Shown: positions 13,778-20,439 of the stretch, in pieces
Position numbering within the stretch: position 1 is the stretch's first letter
How the letters are laid out: every line of letters begins with the position of its first letter
IMG/VR virus record: IMGVR_UViG_3300030106_007757
Span: 1 to 32,251 of that record
Length of the DNA: 32,251 nt
Strand: one strand, 5' to 3'
Source of the DNA: a virus
Notes under the pieces: generated by a model
Databases searched by the model: none
What the model was told of the DNA's origin: nothing
Seen by the model: the letters and a program-made list of their open reading frames with translations, nothing else
Position numbers and translations under genes: made by a program

Positions 13778-14721
13778 GACTATTATTTGTACCAACTAAT
13801 AAAGTAACTGCTCAAAATGACTATCTTGAGGTATCAATTTTGCATGGTTTGAGAGAAATAATGGGTAATCAATGTGTAGATTACCCCCGTAAGAAAATAA
13901 TGTATAATGATTTTTCCGATATTCCTAAAGATCAATTACACGGAAAGGGATTTACTTTGTTAACTAAACCTATAAAAGACTTAAGTGAAAAGGAAAGGGA
14001 ACTAAATCAATTTGATGCTGTATTATATGGGTGTGGTCATATGTACGGTGAAGGAACTGTAAAGGAGTTTAATAAAATATCAAAAAATAATGTTTGGGTA
14101 TTAGATGGACATGATTTATTTGGTGATGCTCCTCGTAAAATAGAATTTAATGATCAAGAGGTTATAGGTGTCCAATTTAGAAAATGTTTTAAAAGGGAAC
14201 TAGTGGAAAAAGTACCTGATGTATATCCTACAGGCTTTGGTATACCAGAATATCAGATTAGACCATTTGATATATCAAAGAAAGATCAGCAATATCAAAA
14301 AACTGCTCCGGATAATTCTTTATTTCAAACTGTAAACGATTTAGGAGGAGGCTTTTCACACCATAAATTTACAAAAGAAGAAGATTATTATAACGACTTA
14401 AGTCGGTCTTGGTTTGGATTAACTTGTCAAAAAGGAGGTTGGGATTGCATGAGACATTATGAAATTATGGCAGCAGGATCTGTTTTGCTTTTTAGAGATT
14501 ACAACTTAAAACCTGCAGCATGCTCTCCGCAAGCAATACCTTGTCTTTCATATTCATCTAGAGAAGAACTAGATAGTATAATGAATAGATTGGTAGTAGA
14601 TAATAAACCTACCGATGAATATTATTTTTATCTACATAAGCAAAGAGAATGGTTAAATAATGTAGGTACAACAAAAGCTAGAGCAAAACAAATTATAAAA
14701 ATTATTAAAAAGAGTTTATGA
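13774..14721 (+). CDS. Probable GT-B-type glycosyltransferase
   Basis: A 315-residue protein. The C-terminal half contains SWFGLTCQKGGWDCMRHYEI followed by MAAGSVLLFRDYNLKP (residues ~209-244), the pattern S-x-x-G-L...R-x-x-E-x-x-A-x-G-x-x-(P/L)-L seen in GT-B donor-binding domains (exostosin- and CgeB-like). The N-terminal half has two plausible Rossmann elements, MRLLFVPTNK and FDAVLYGCGHMY, and NVWVLDGHD. Overlaps the formyltransferase by 4 bases and the following epimerase by 4. I cannot assign donor or acceptor. Being separated from the GT-A run by the deacetylase/formyltransferase pair, it may act on the product of that pair. Confidence 0.6.
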   Translation: MRLLFVPTNKVTAQNDYLEVSILHGLREIMGNQCVDYPRKKIMYNDFSDIPKDQLHGKGFTLLTKPIKDLSEKERELNQFDAVLYGCGHMYGEGTVKEFNKISKNNVWVLDGHDLFGDAPRKIEFNDQEVIGVQFRKCFKRELVEKVPDVYPTGFGIPEYQIRPFDISKKDQQYQKTAPDNSLFQTVNDLGGGFSHHKFTKEEDYYNDLSRSWFGLTCQKGGWDCMRHYEIMAAGSVLLFRDYNLKPAACSPQAIPCLSYSSREELDSIMNRLVVDNKPTDEYYFYLHKQREWLNNVGTTKARAKQIIKIIKKSL

Positions 14722-15668
14722 AAAAAATATTAATATCAGGAGGAGCAGGATTTTTAGGTACATATTCTATAGAAAAATATCTAGAAGAAGGATACGATAT
14801 TACTGTTATAGATAATTTTTCTACAGCAGTAGTAAAAAACAATGACCCTGTTCTAGAAAAAGTAAAATTAATTGAAGACGATATCTTAAATGTAAAATGG
14901 ACTGACTTAGAAAAGTACGATTTAATTTTACACTTAGCAAGTCCAGTTGGACCAGCTGGTATATTAAAGCATTCCGGAAAGATGGCGAAGTATATTTTAG
15001 ACGACATATATTGGGCTATTGAAGGCGCACAACATAATAGCTGTCCATTAGTCTTTGTTAGTACATCTGAAATTTATGGTTATAGAGAAAAAGCTGTTTT
15101 ATTAAAAGAAGAAGATGATAAACTTTTAGTTGGTGATTTTAAAGTTCGTAATGAATATAGTATAGCAAAATTATTAGCAGAAATTGTTTTGTCAAATACA
15201 GCTAAAGTAAGTGACTTACAATATCAAATTATTAGACCATTTAATATTAGCGGAGCTAGACAATTAAAGGATGGTGGTTTCGTTTTACCAACATTTGTAA
15301 CACAATCTTTAAGTGAAAACGATATTACCGTTTTTAATGACGGTAAACAAATTAGAGCCTTTACACATGTTACAGATATTGTTAATGGTATCTATCTTAC
15401 TTCACAGTCTGATTTCAATGAAATTTGGAATGTTGGTAATCCAGATAACCAATGTACAATTTTAGAAATGGCAGAAGTAGTAAAAAGAAAAACACAGTCA
15501 GATTCAGATATTACATTTGTTGATCCAAAAACTATTCATGGACCATTGTATGAAGAAGCATGGGATAAAATACCTAACCCAGAAAAAATAGCAGATAAAC
15601 TCGGTTGGGTTGCAAATCATGACGTTGATTATATCATAAATGATGTAATTAATTATTATAGTTCATGA
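14718..15668 (+). CDS. NAD-dependent nucleotide-sugar epimerase/dehydratase (extended SDR)
   Basis: A 316-residue extended short-chain dehydrogenase. KILISGGAGFLGTYSIEKYL gives the Rossmann G-x-x-G-x-x-G, VIDNFS the NAD-binding Asp, LILHLASPVG the L-H-L-A strand, VFVSTSEIYG the catalytic Ser/Thr, and NEYSIAKLLAE the Y-x-x-x-K pair (~residues 150-154). IIRPFNISG and RAFTHVTDIVNGI are conserved substrate-domain segments. Length and motifs fit UDP- or GDP-sugar epimerases, 4,6-dehydratases or UDP-glucuronate decarboxylases; the LASPVGPAGI segment recalls the decarboxylase branch, but I would not decide. Overlaps both neighbours by 4 bases. Confidence 0.82.
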   Translation: MKKILISGGAGFLGTYSIEKYLEEGYDITVIDNFSTAVVKNNDPVLEKVKLIEDDILNVKWTDLEKYDLILHLASPVGPAGILKHSGKMAKYILDDIYWAIEGAQHNSCPLVFVSTSEIYGYREKAVLLKEEDDKLLVGDFKVRNEYSIAKLLAEIVLSNTAKVSDLQYQIIRPFNISGARQLKDGGFVLPTFVTQSLSENDITVFNDGKQIRAFTHVTDIVNGIYLTSQSDFNEIWNVGNPDNQCTILEMAEVVKRKTQSDSDITFVDPKTIHGPLYEEAWDKIPNPEKIADKLGWVANHDVDYIINDVINYYSS

Positions 15669-16405
15669 AAGAAATAGGTATAATAGGATACGGTGAAATA
15701 GGAGAGTCATTAGAGAAGTGTTATCTTGGTAAAGATTTTAATGTCAGTATAGTAGATACAGGAAAAGATATTAATCAAATTACTGATAGTGTTGACATTT
15801 TAAATATCGCGATTCCTTTCACCAGTATTTCTAAGTTTGTTAAAATAGTATCTCAATATATAGAAAAATATTCACCCAAGCTTACCATTATTCATAGTAC
15901 AGTTACTCCGGGTACTACAAAATTAATTATTGATATTACTAAATCAAATGTAGTTCATTCACCAGTCCGCGGTGTACATCCTAATTTATACGAAGGATTA
16001 AAATCTTTTGTAAAATGTATTGGTGGTGAAGACGATTATTCAATCGACTTAGCTAAAGAACATTACGATAAGTTAGAAATAAAGTATAAAGTTTTTAATG
16101 GTTCAGCTGCTACTGAATTAGCTAAAATTCTTTCAACAACTTATTATGGTATGTGTATTGCTTTTCATAATGATATAAACAAGCTGTGTAATGAATATGA
16201 TGTAAATTTTGATGAAGTTGCAACACAATGGAATAGAACATACAATGAAGGTTATAAAAAATTAGGAATGGAAAATGTTGTACGACCAGTATTATATCCT
16301 CCTAAAGATGGTAAGATAGGTGGTCATTGTGTTATACCTAACGCAGAGCTTTGCAAAAAGTTTTTTGATAGTACAGTATTAGATTATATTTTAGAATTAA
16401 AATGA
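15665..16405 (+). CDS. Short nucleotide-sugar dehydrogenase-like protein (UDP-glucose/GDP-mannose dehydrogenase family)
   Basis: A 246-residue protein. IGIIGYGEIGESLEKCYLGK is a G-x-G-x-x-G NAD-binding start; DILNIAIPFTS and IIHSTVTPGTT (residues ~77-87) match the UDP-glucose dehydrogenase V-x-x-S-T-V-P-x-G-T-T motif; GSAATELAKILSTTYYGMCI matches the central helix (A-E-L-x-K-x-x-x-N); DGKIGGHCVIPNAELCKK carries Cys222 in the G-G-x-C-x-P setting of the catalytic Cys. These enzymes oxidise C6 of UDP- or GDP-sugars to uronic acids. The protein ends 24 residues after the Cys, so the usual C-terminal nucleotide-sugar-binding domain (~130 residues) is missing. Either this is a natural short form or its activity differs. 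Overlaps neighbours by 4 bases. Confidence 0.72.
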   Translation: MKEIGIIGYGEIGESLEKCYLGKDFNVSIVDTGKDINQITDSVDILNIAIPFTSISKFVKIVSQYIEKYSPKLTIIHSTVTPGTTKLIIDITKSNVVHSPVRGVHPNLYEGLKSFVKCIGGEDDYSIDLAKEHYDKLEIKYKVFNGSAATELAKILSTTYYGMCIAFHNDINKLCNEYDVNFDEVATQWNRTYNEGYKKLGMENVVRPVLYPPKDGKIGGHCVIPNAELCKKFFDSTVLDYILELK

Positions 16406-17439
16406 AAAAAGCATTAGTATTAGGAGCCGGCGGTTTTATTGGAAGCCATTTAGTAAAAAGACTTAAAGAAGATGGGTATTGGGTACGTGGTGCTGATTTA
16501 AAATATCCGGAATTTTCAACTGTATTAGCAGATGAATTCATAAGTGGTAATAATGGCGACTTACGAAGTCAATCTAACTGTGAAAGATTAATAAAATTTG
16601 ATGGTAAGCAAGGTAATTTTTACAATAATGTTCCGGAACAGTATAAGGAACCTTTTGATGAAATTTATCAATTAGCAGCAGATATGGGCGGCGCTGGTTT
16701 TATTTTTACTGGTGATAACGATGCTGATATTATGCATAATTCTGCTACAATTAATTTAAATATTTTAAATGCAGTAAAAACTTTTAATGAATATAGAGGT
16801 GAAAATAAAACAAAAATATTCTATAGTAGTAGTGCATGCATGTATCCGGAACATAATCAGTTAGACCCGGATAATCCTAACTGTGAAGAGTCATCTGCGT
16901 ACCCTGCTGACCCAGATTCAGAGTATGGTTGGGAAAAATTATTTAGTGAAAGATTATATCTAGCTTATAATAGAAATTATGATATACCTGTAAGAATTGC
17001 GCGCTTTCATAATATATTTGGACCCCAGGGTACATGGGATGGAGGCCGTGAAAAGGCACCAGCTGCTATTTGCAGAAAGGTATTACAGGCAAAAAATAAT
17101 GGTGAAATAGAAATATGGGGCTCAGGTGAACAAACTAGAAGCTTTTTATATATAGATGAATGCATTGAAGGGGTAATTAGGTTAATGAACTCTGATTTTT
17201 CTGAACCAGTAAATATTGGATCAGATGAAATGGTGACAATAAATGAACTAGTAGATATTGCTGCAGAAATACAAAGCAAACCACTTGTTAAAAAACATAT
17301 TGATGGTCCTTTAGGAGTAGCAGGAAGAAATTCTGATAATAAATTAATTAAAGAAAAGATAGGATGGGCCCCCGATTATCCTTTAGCAAAAGGTATAGAG
17401 AAAACATACTGGTGGATATTTGAACAACTTAAATTATAA
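16402..17439 (+). CDS. GDP-mannose 3,5-epimerase-like enzyme
   Basis: A 345-residue extended SDR. KALVLGAGGFIGSHLVKRLK is the NAD motif. YQLAADMGGAGFI (residues ~87-99), YSSSACMYPEHNQL, AYPADPDSEYGWEKLFSE (Tyr/Lys pair), RIARFHNIFGPQGTW followed by GGREKAPAA, TRSFLYIDECIEGV and NIGSDEMVTINEL, then GRNSDNKLIKEKIGWAPDY match, block for block, the plant GDP-mannose 3,5-epimerase, including the ACxYP and R-E-K-A-P-A-A segments peculiar to it. That enzyme converts GDP-D-mannose to GDP-L-galactose and GDP-L-gulose. This gives the best indication of a donor sugar in the operon. Last gene of the tightly overlapped run, starting 4 bases inside its upstream neighbour. Confidence 0.87.
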   Translation: MKKALVLGAGGFIGSHLVKRLKEDGYWVRGADLKYPEFSTVLADEFISGNNGDLRSQSNCERLIKFDGKQGNFYNNVPEQYKEPFDEIYQLAADMGGAGFIFTGDNDADIMHNSATINLNILNAVKTFNEYRGENKTKIFYSSSACMYPEHNQLDPDNPNCEESSAYPADPDSEYGWEKLFSERLYLAYNRNYDIPVRIARFHNIFGPQGTWDGGREKAPAAICRKVLQAKNNGEIEIWGSGEQTRSFLYIDECIEGVIRLMNSDFSEPVNIGSDEMVTINELVDIAAEIQSKPLVKKHIDGPLGVAGRNSDNKLIKEKIGWAPDYPLAKGIEKTYWWIFEQLKL

Positions 17440-17440
17440 T
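17435..17440 (+). promoter_or_regulatory. TATAAT box just before the DUF366-like gene
   Basis: TATAAT overlaps the stop codon of the upstream epimerase and ends 5 bases before the ATG at 17446. No suitable -35 box is visible, so it may be chance in AT-rich DNA, but the spacing matches that at QueD and QueE. Confidence 0.25.
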
Positions 17441-17445
17441 TTGAT

Positions 17446-18027
17446 ATGGTTATTAAGCAAAGTGTATACGATGGTAATTTAATTCATAATCGTTTCGCAT
17501 ACGAGTATTTTCGAAAAAATGTATCTCCCTATGGTAACATAGTTGCTTTCAGAGCTCCTATGTACGTAAAAGATGCTTTAATTGATCTTGAAGATACACT
17601 AAGTGACGACTATATTCATAGTCAAGATTCTATTAATTTTTGTTGGGAGATACCTAACCTATGTCCATTAGGTGCTGTGTCTTTTCAGAGATTATTCAAT
17701 ACAGCAATTGCTAATCTTCTTGCTGCTATTATTCAAAAACCTATTTCAGTTGAAGGTGATGATCTAATGGTTCAAGACGAGTTTGTTGGAAATGATGAAA
17801 AGGTTAGAAAGGCAGGTAAGGTAAGTGTTTCAATTACATACTCGAAAGATAATGTATCTTTAGGTCATACCGGTATTAATATTATCGCTGGTGATAAAGC
17901 TCCTGGTTTCGCTTATTCATCTAATTTAAATAAAAAGCAGGTAGAATATTTTATGACTTCTGTAATCGATTATTTTAATTCTGAAGTTCAAGATCAGTTT
18001 GTAGCAACTACTAAAGTTATAGTATGA
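17446..18027 (+). CDS. DUF366-like protein
   Basis: A 193-residue protein. SVYDGNLIHNRFAYEYF, then GNIVAFRAPMYVKDALIDLE (residues ~31-50), HSQDSINFCWE, VSFQRLFNTAIANLLAAI, EGDDLMV and GKVSVSITYSKDNVSLGHTG (~126-145) follow the order of conserved blocks I associate with DUF366 (Y-D-G start, V-x-F-R, D-(L/I)-E-D, Q-R-L, G-D-D-L, K-x-(T/S)-V-S-I, H-x-G-(I/L)-N-(I/V)). DUF366 is known mainly from archaea and has no established reaction that I can cite. In a genome with folE2, queD and queE, a link to 7-deazaguanine chemistry is worth testing but not shown. Starts 6 bases after the epimerase and overlaps the next gene by 4. Confidence 0.55.
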   Translation: MVIKQSVYDGNLIHNRFAYEYFRKNVSPYGNIVAFRAPMYVKDALIDLEDTLSDDYIHSQDSINFCWEIPNLCPLGAVSFQRLFNTAIANLLAAIIQKPISVEGDDLMVQDEFVGNDEKVRKAGKVSVSITYSKDNVSLGHTGINIIAGDKAPGFAYSSNLNKKQVEYFMTSVIDYFNSEVQDQFVATTKVIV

Positions 18028-18380
18028 ATTTTTTTCAGCTTCAAAATAAATTATTTTATTCTAAGAAAGAAGACGCAGGTTATTTAGATTCAGAAGGCGA
18101 ACAAGCGTTTGTTCCTTTCTTGTTTAATAGATGGTTATCGTTTTATGATAACAATATGTGCGTTTTTACTAACGAAACTCTTAATAAGTTTAGTACTTTA
18201 TTTGATAATAAACAAGAGTCGTATAAATTATATTACTACTTGATTCCTAGACTTAAGTGGAAAAAAATTTCTTATATAAAGAAAAAGAAAAAAGAAGAGG
18301 AAGAAGTAGATTTAAGCTCTATTGCAAAAAATAAAAATATGTCTGTAAGAGAGTTAAAAATGTATTTAAATTATGAGTAA
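18024..18380 (+). CDS. Possible clamp-loader A subunit (gp62-like)
   Basis: A 118-residue basic protein. FFQLQNKLFYSKKED, FVPFLFNRWLSFYDNNMCVF, a middle Leu/Asn helix, and YYYLIPRLKWKKISYIKK recall the small gp62-type clamp-loader subunit of marine T4-like phages (N-terminal I/L-x-x-x-K, a P-F-(I/L)-x-N-(K/R)-x-L-S block, and an R-K-R-F-x-K-W-like basic segment). A run of Lys then Glu follows, and the C-terminus is a short helix (SVRELKMYLNYE). The T4 partner gp44 is not in the window, so context does not help. If correct, it would help load the sliding clamp for replication and late transcription. It overlaps its upstream neighbour by 4 bases and the next epimerase by 8. Confidence 0.4.
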   Translation: MNFFQLQNKLFYSKKEDAGYLDSEGEQAFVPFLFNRWLSFYDNNMCVFTNETLNKFSTLFDNKQESYKLYYYLIPRLKWKKISYIKKKKKEEEEVDLSSIAKNKNMSVRELKMYLNYE

Positions 18381-19272
18381 AGCAATTGTAACTGGTGGTG
18401 GAGGATTTATTGGGTCTAACCTGGTAGATAAGTTAGTTGAAATTTATGACAAAGTAATCATTATCGATAATGAATCAGCAGATTCTAATGAACAATTTTA
18501 TTATAATGATAAAGCTGAAAAGCATTTATTAAATGTATGCGACTACAAAAACACTAGACCGCTTTATGACGGGGTAGATTGTGTTTTTCATTTAGCAGCA
18601 GAATCTAGAATACAGCCAACTCTAGAAAATCCTGTATTAGCTGCACTTACTAATACCGTAGGAACCTGTACTGTATTACAATGTGCTAAAGAAGCTAATG
18701 TAAAGCGTGTTGTTTATAGTTCAACCTCTTCTGGATATGGCTTAAAGAATAAAATACCATTAAACGAAAACATGCCAGATGATTGTTTAAATCCTTATTC
18801 AGTAACTAAAGTATCAGGTGAAAAATTATGTAAAATGTATACTGATTTATTTGGTTTAGAGACAGTTGTCTTTAGATATTTTAACGTATATGGTGAAAGA
18901 CATCCAGTTAAAGGTCAATATGCTCCAGTTATCGGCATTTTTATTAGACAAAAAAATAACGGTGAGAAGCTTACTATTGTTGGAGATGGAAGACAAACGA
19001 GAGACTTTACACATGTTTCAGATGTTGTTCAAGCGAATATATTAGCATCAGATATTAACAATAAAAAACCGGTAGGCAAATTAATTAATTTAGGAACAGG
19101 TACAAATAATAGTATCTTGGAAATAGCTCAAATGGTTGGTGATAAGTACGCTTTTATAGAATCTCGTAGTGGTGAGGCACAAGATACATTAGCTGATATT
19201 TCAAAAGCTAAAGAGCTTTTAGGGTGGGAGCCAACAGTTAAGGTTGAAGATTGGATAAAGGATAATAGTTAA
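18373..19272 (+). CDS. NAD-dependent nucleotide-sugar epimerase (GalE-like extended SDR)
   Basis: A 299-residue extended SDR: KAIVTGGGGFIGSNLVDKLV (NAD motif), VIIIDNES (Asp binding adenosine ribose), CVFHLAAESRIQPTLENP, VVYSSTSSGYG (catalytic Ser/Thr), NPYSVTKVSGEKLC (Y-x-x-x-K), VVFRYFNVYGERHP, GRQTRDFTHVSDVV and INLGTG. The R-Y-F-N-V-Y-G and D-F-T-(H/Y)-V-x-D-V blocks fit UDP-glucose/UDP-GlcNAc 4-epimerases and relatives. It is apart from the main glycan operon, separated by the DUF366-like and clamp-loader-like genes, yet overlaps the latter by 8 bases and so is likely co-transcribed with it. It may supply one of the glycosyltransferases with its donor (inference). Confidence 0.85.
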   Translation: MSKAIVTGGGGFIGSNLVDKLVEIYDKVIIIDNESADSNEQFYYNDKAEKHLLNVCDYKNTRPLYDGVDCVFHLAAESRIQPTLENPVLAALTNTVGTCTVLQCAKEANVKRVVYSSTSSGYGLKNKIPLNENMPDDCLNPYSVTKVSGEKLCKMYTDLFGLETVVFRYFNVYGERHPVKGQYAPVIGIFIRQKNNGEKLTIVGDGRQTRDFTHVSDVVQANILASDINNKKPVGKLINLGTGTNNSILEIAQMVGDKYAFIESRSGEAQDTLADISKAKELLGWEPTVKVEDWIKDNS

Positions 19273-19295
19273 TCATTGATTTAAAATATCTAGCT

Positions 19296-19303
19296 AGTAA
19301 ATA
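19296..19303 (+). promoter_or_regulatory. Late-promoter-like octamer (AGTAAATA) before the co-chaperonin gene
   Basis: AGTAAATA ends 7 bases before the ATG at 19311, inside the 38-base gap after the epimerase. It matches the late-type octamer in its last six positions and in spacing, and would allow expression together with the head genes. Confidence 0.4.
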
Positions 19304-19310
19304 GATCTAT

Positions 19311-19727
19311 ATGGCAATGGCAAGTATAGATAATTTGGCACCTACTAGAAGCTTAATTGATTTAACAAATCCGGATAAAGGTGATTTTGGTATTGATGAT
19401 TATGAATTAAGCTTTATTTTTGATGATATTCTATTAATAGAATATGTTGATGAAACTGAAGAAGGTGAAGTAAATAGAAATGGAATTCTAATTCCAACAA
19501 ACACACTTAATAAAGCTTGGCGTAAAGGTAGAGTTATATTAGCAGGTCCTGATGCTAAATATGCTAAAGAAGGAGATGTAGTTATTTTTCCAAATAATAT
19601 GGGAGTAACCATTTCTGGTGTAAAAATTACCGGTAAAGGCAAAGTTAAAAAAGGCGTCTTCTTAAACGAAGAAAGAATGTTTGGAATTTGCAAAAAGAGC
19701 AATGATAGTCCAAAAAGCGATACTTGA
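19311..19727 (+). CDS. GroES-like co-chaperonin (T4 gp31 analogue)
   Basis: A 138-residue protein whose residues ~30-130 follow the Cpn10/GroES beta-barrel: DDILLIEYVDETEEG, a mobile-loop region NRNGILIPTNTLNKAW with the hydrophobic I-L-I tripeptide where GroES has I-V-L, KGRVILAGPDAKYAKEGDVV (V-x-x-x-G...G-D-x-V), then FPNNMGVTISG and ERMFGICK. GroES homologues cap the host GroEL ring; T4 gp31 replaces GroES so that gp23 can fold. No GroEL is encoded here, so it must use the host's. The N-terminal ~30 residues and an extended roof loop make it longer than gp31 (~111). Its 3' end overlaps the next gene. Confidence 0.82.
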   Translation: MAMASIDNLAPTRSLIDLTNPDKGDFGIDDYELSFIFDDILLIEYVDETEEGEVNRNGILIPTNTLNKAWRKGRVILAGPDAKYAKEGDVVIFPNNMGVTISGVKITGKGKVKKGVFLNEERMFGICKKSNDSPKSDT

Positions 19728-20079
19728 TCCTCTTTTGCAAACTAATGTATGTGAAGTACGCTTTCCTCGTAGGATTATAAAATCAGGTCTAGCTCCTACG
19801 AGGCGAATGTTATGTACTAATTCTATAGAATTACTTAACTCTGTAAATGGTAGAATATCGCTTAATTACTTTGCTCCTAAAGGCCCTCCTAAAGCATATC
19901 TTGGACCTGATAATTTAGCTGTTGCTTGGGATATATTAATGCAGGATTATAGAAATATAAATATGAATCAATGTAATTTAATACAACAAATTCCTGCTAA
20001 TGAAGATTTTTGGGTTTATTTTAATGAAAATATTTACCCAATGTCTTCAAAACAAAAATTTGATTTTATGAATTCATGA
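19702..20079 (+). CDS. Small protein with WYL_2 (DUF2693)-like features
   Basis: About 125 residues. I chose the ATG at 19702 (MIVQKAILDPLLQTNVCEVR) over a TTG at 19681; both overlap the co-chaperonin end. LLQTNVCEVRFPRR...RRMLCTN, followed later by NLAVAWDILMQDYRNINMNQ and NLIQQI, resembles the short phage WYL_2 domain (x-V-x-F-x-K...R-x-M-x-C-T, then (V/A)-x-D-x-x-x-x-x-(W/Y)-R-x-(F/I)-x-x-x-x-I). Such proteins are SH3-like and unassigned, perhaps nucleic-acid binding. A Cys/Pro-rich middle (FAPKGPPKAYLGPDN) is unusual. The stop overlaps the next gene by 4 bases. Confidence 0.45.
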   Translation: MIVQKAILDPLLQTNVCEVRFPRRIIKSGLAPTRRMLCTNSIELLNSVNGRISLNYFAPKGPPKAYLGPDNLAVAWDILMQDYRNINMNQCNLIQQIPANEDFWVYFNENIYPMSSKQKFDFMNS

Positions 20080-20432
20080 ATAACTGTTTAGAAAATATTA
20101 CTGATCATTTAAAGCCGTTCTTATTGAGAGATATAATTATAAGAACTGATAAGAAAATTTTGAAAAGAGGTAAATTGAAAATTTTTCAAATTAAACAGTA
20201 CTATATAAATCTGTCTTTAGAGTATAAAAACTCAATAAAGAATTATGAAATACCTTATCCATTTGATATACAGCTTGAACAGGAAGGTAATGAAGCAGTT
20301 TTAAATTATCATTTAAGTTCTTTTGTACCTAAGAGTCAAATAAATAAAGTAAAGTGTTTGGATACTTCCTCTAAGTCAAAAATATATAACAATTTAGTCT
20401 ACATATGGCCTTCAGAGGAACCCACATTATAA
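20076..20432 (+). CDS. Unknown small protein upstream of the helicase
   Basis: A 118-residue, lysine- and isoleucine-rich protein that I do not recognise. It begins with a helical stretch (MNNCLENITDHLKPFLLRDI), has a basic segment KKILKRGKLKIFQIKQYYIN, and ends with a Tyr/Trp/Pro-containing tail (YNNLVYIWPSEEPTL). It could be a mixed alpha/beta fold. No signal peptide or membrane segment. It overlaps the upstream gene by 4 bases and lies 7 bases before the GTG start of the helicase, so it may be a partner of the helicase; this is only position-based. Confidence 0.55.
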   Translation: MNNCLENITDHLKPFLLRDIIIRTDKKILKRGKLKIFQIKQYYINLSLEYKNSIKNYEIPYPFDIQLEQEGNEAVLNYHLSSFVPKSQINKVKCLDTSSKSKIYNNLVYIWPSEEPTL

Positions 20433-20433
20433 T
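20428..20433 (+). promoter_or_regulatory. TATAAT box just before the helicase start
   Basis: TATAAT overlaps the end of the upstream gene and ends 6 bases before the GTG at 20440. No convincing -35 box. Spacing matches the other near-leaderless starts, but chance occurrence is likely in AT-rich DNA. Confidence 0.2.
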
Positions 20434-20439
20434 AATAAT

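Noticed and set aside
19400-19702. Minus-strand open frame opposite the co-chaperonin
   Set aside because: Shadow of a clear GroES-like gene; no family pattern.
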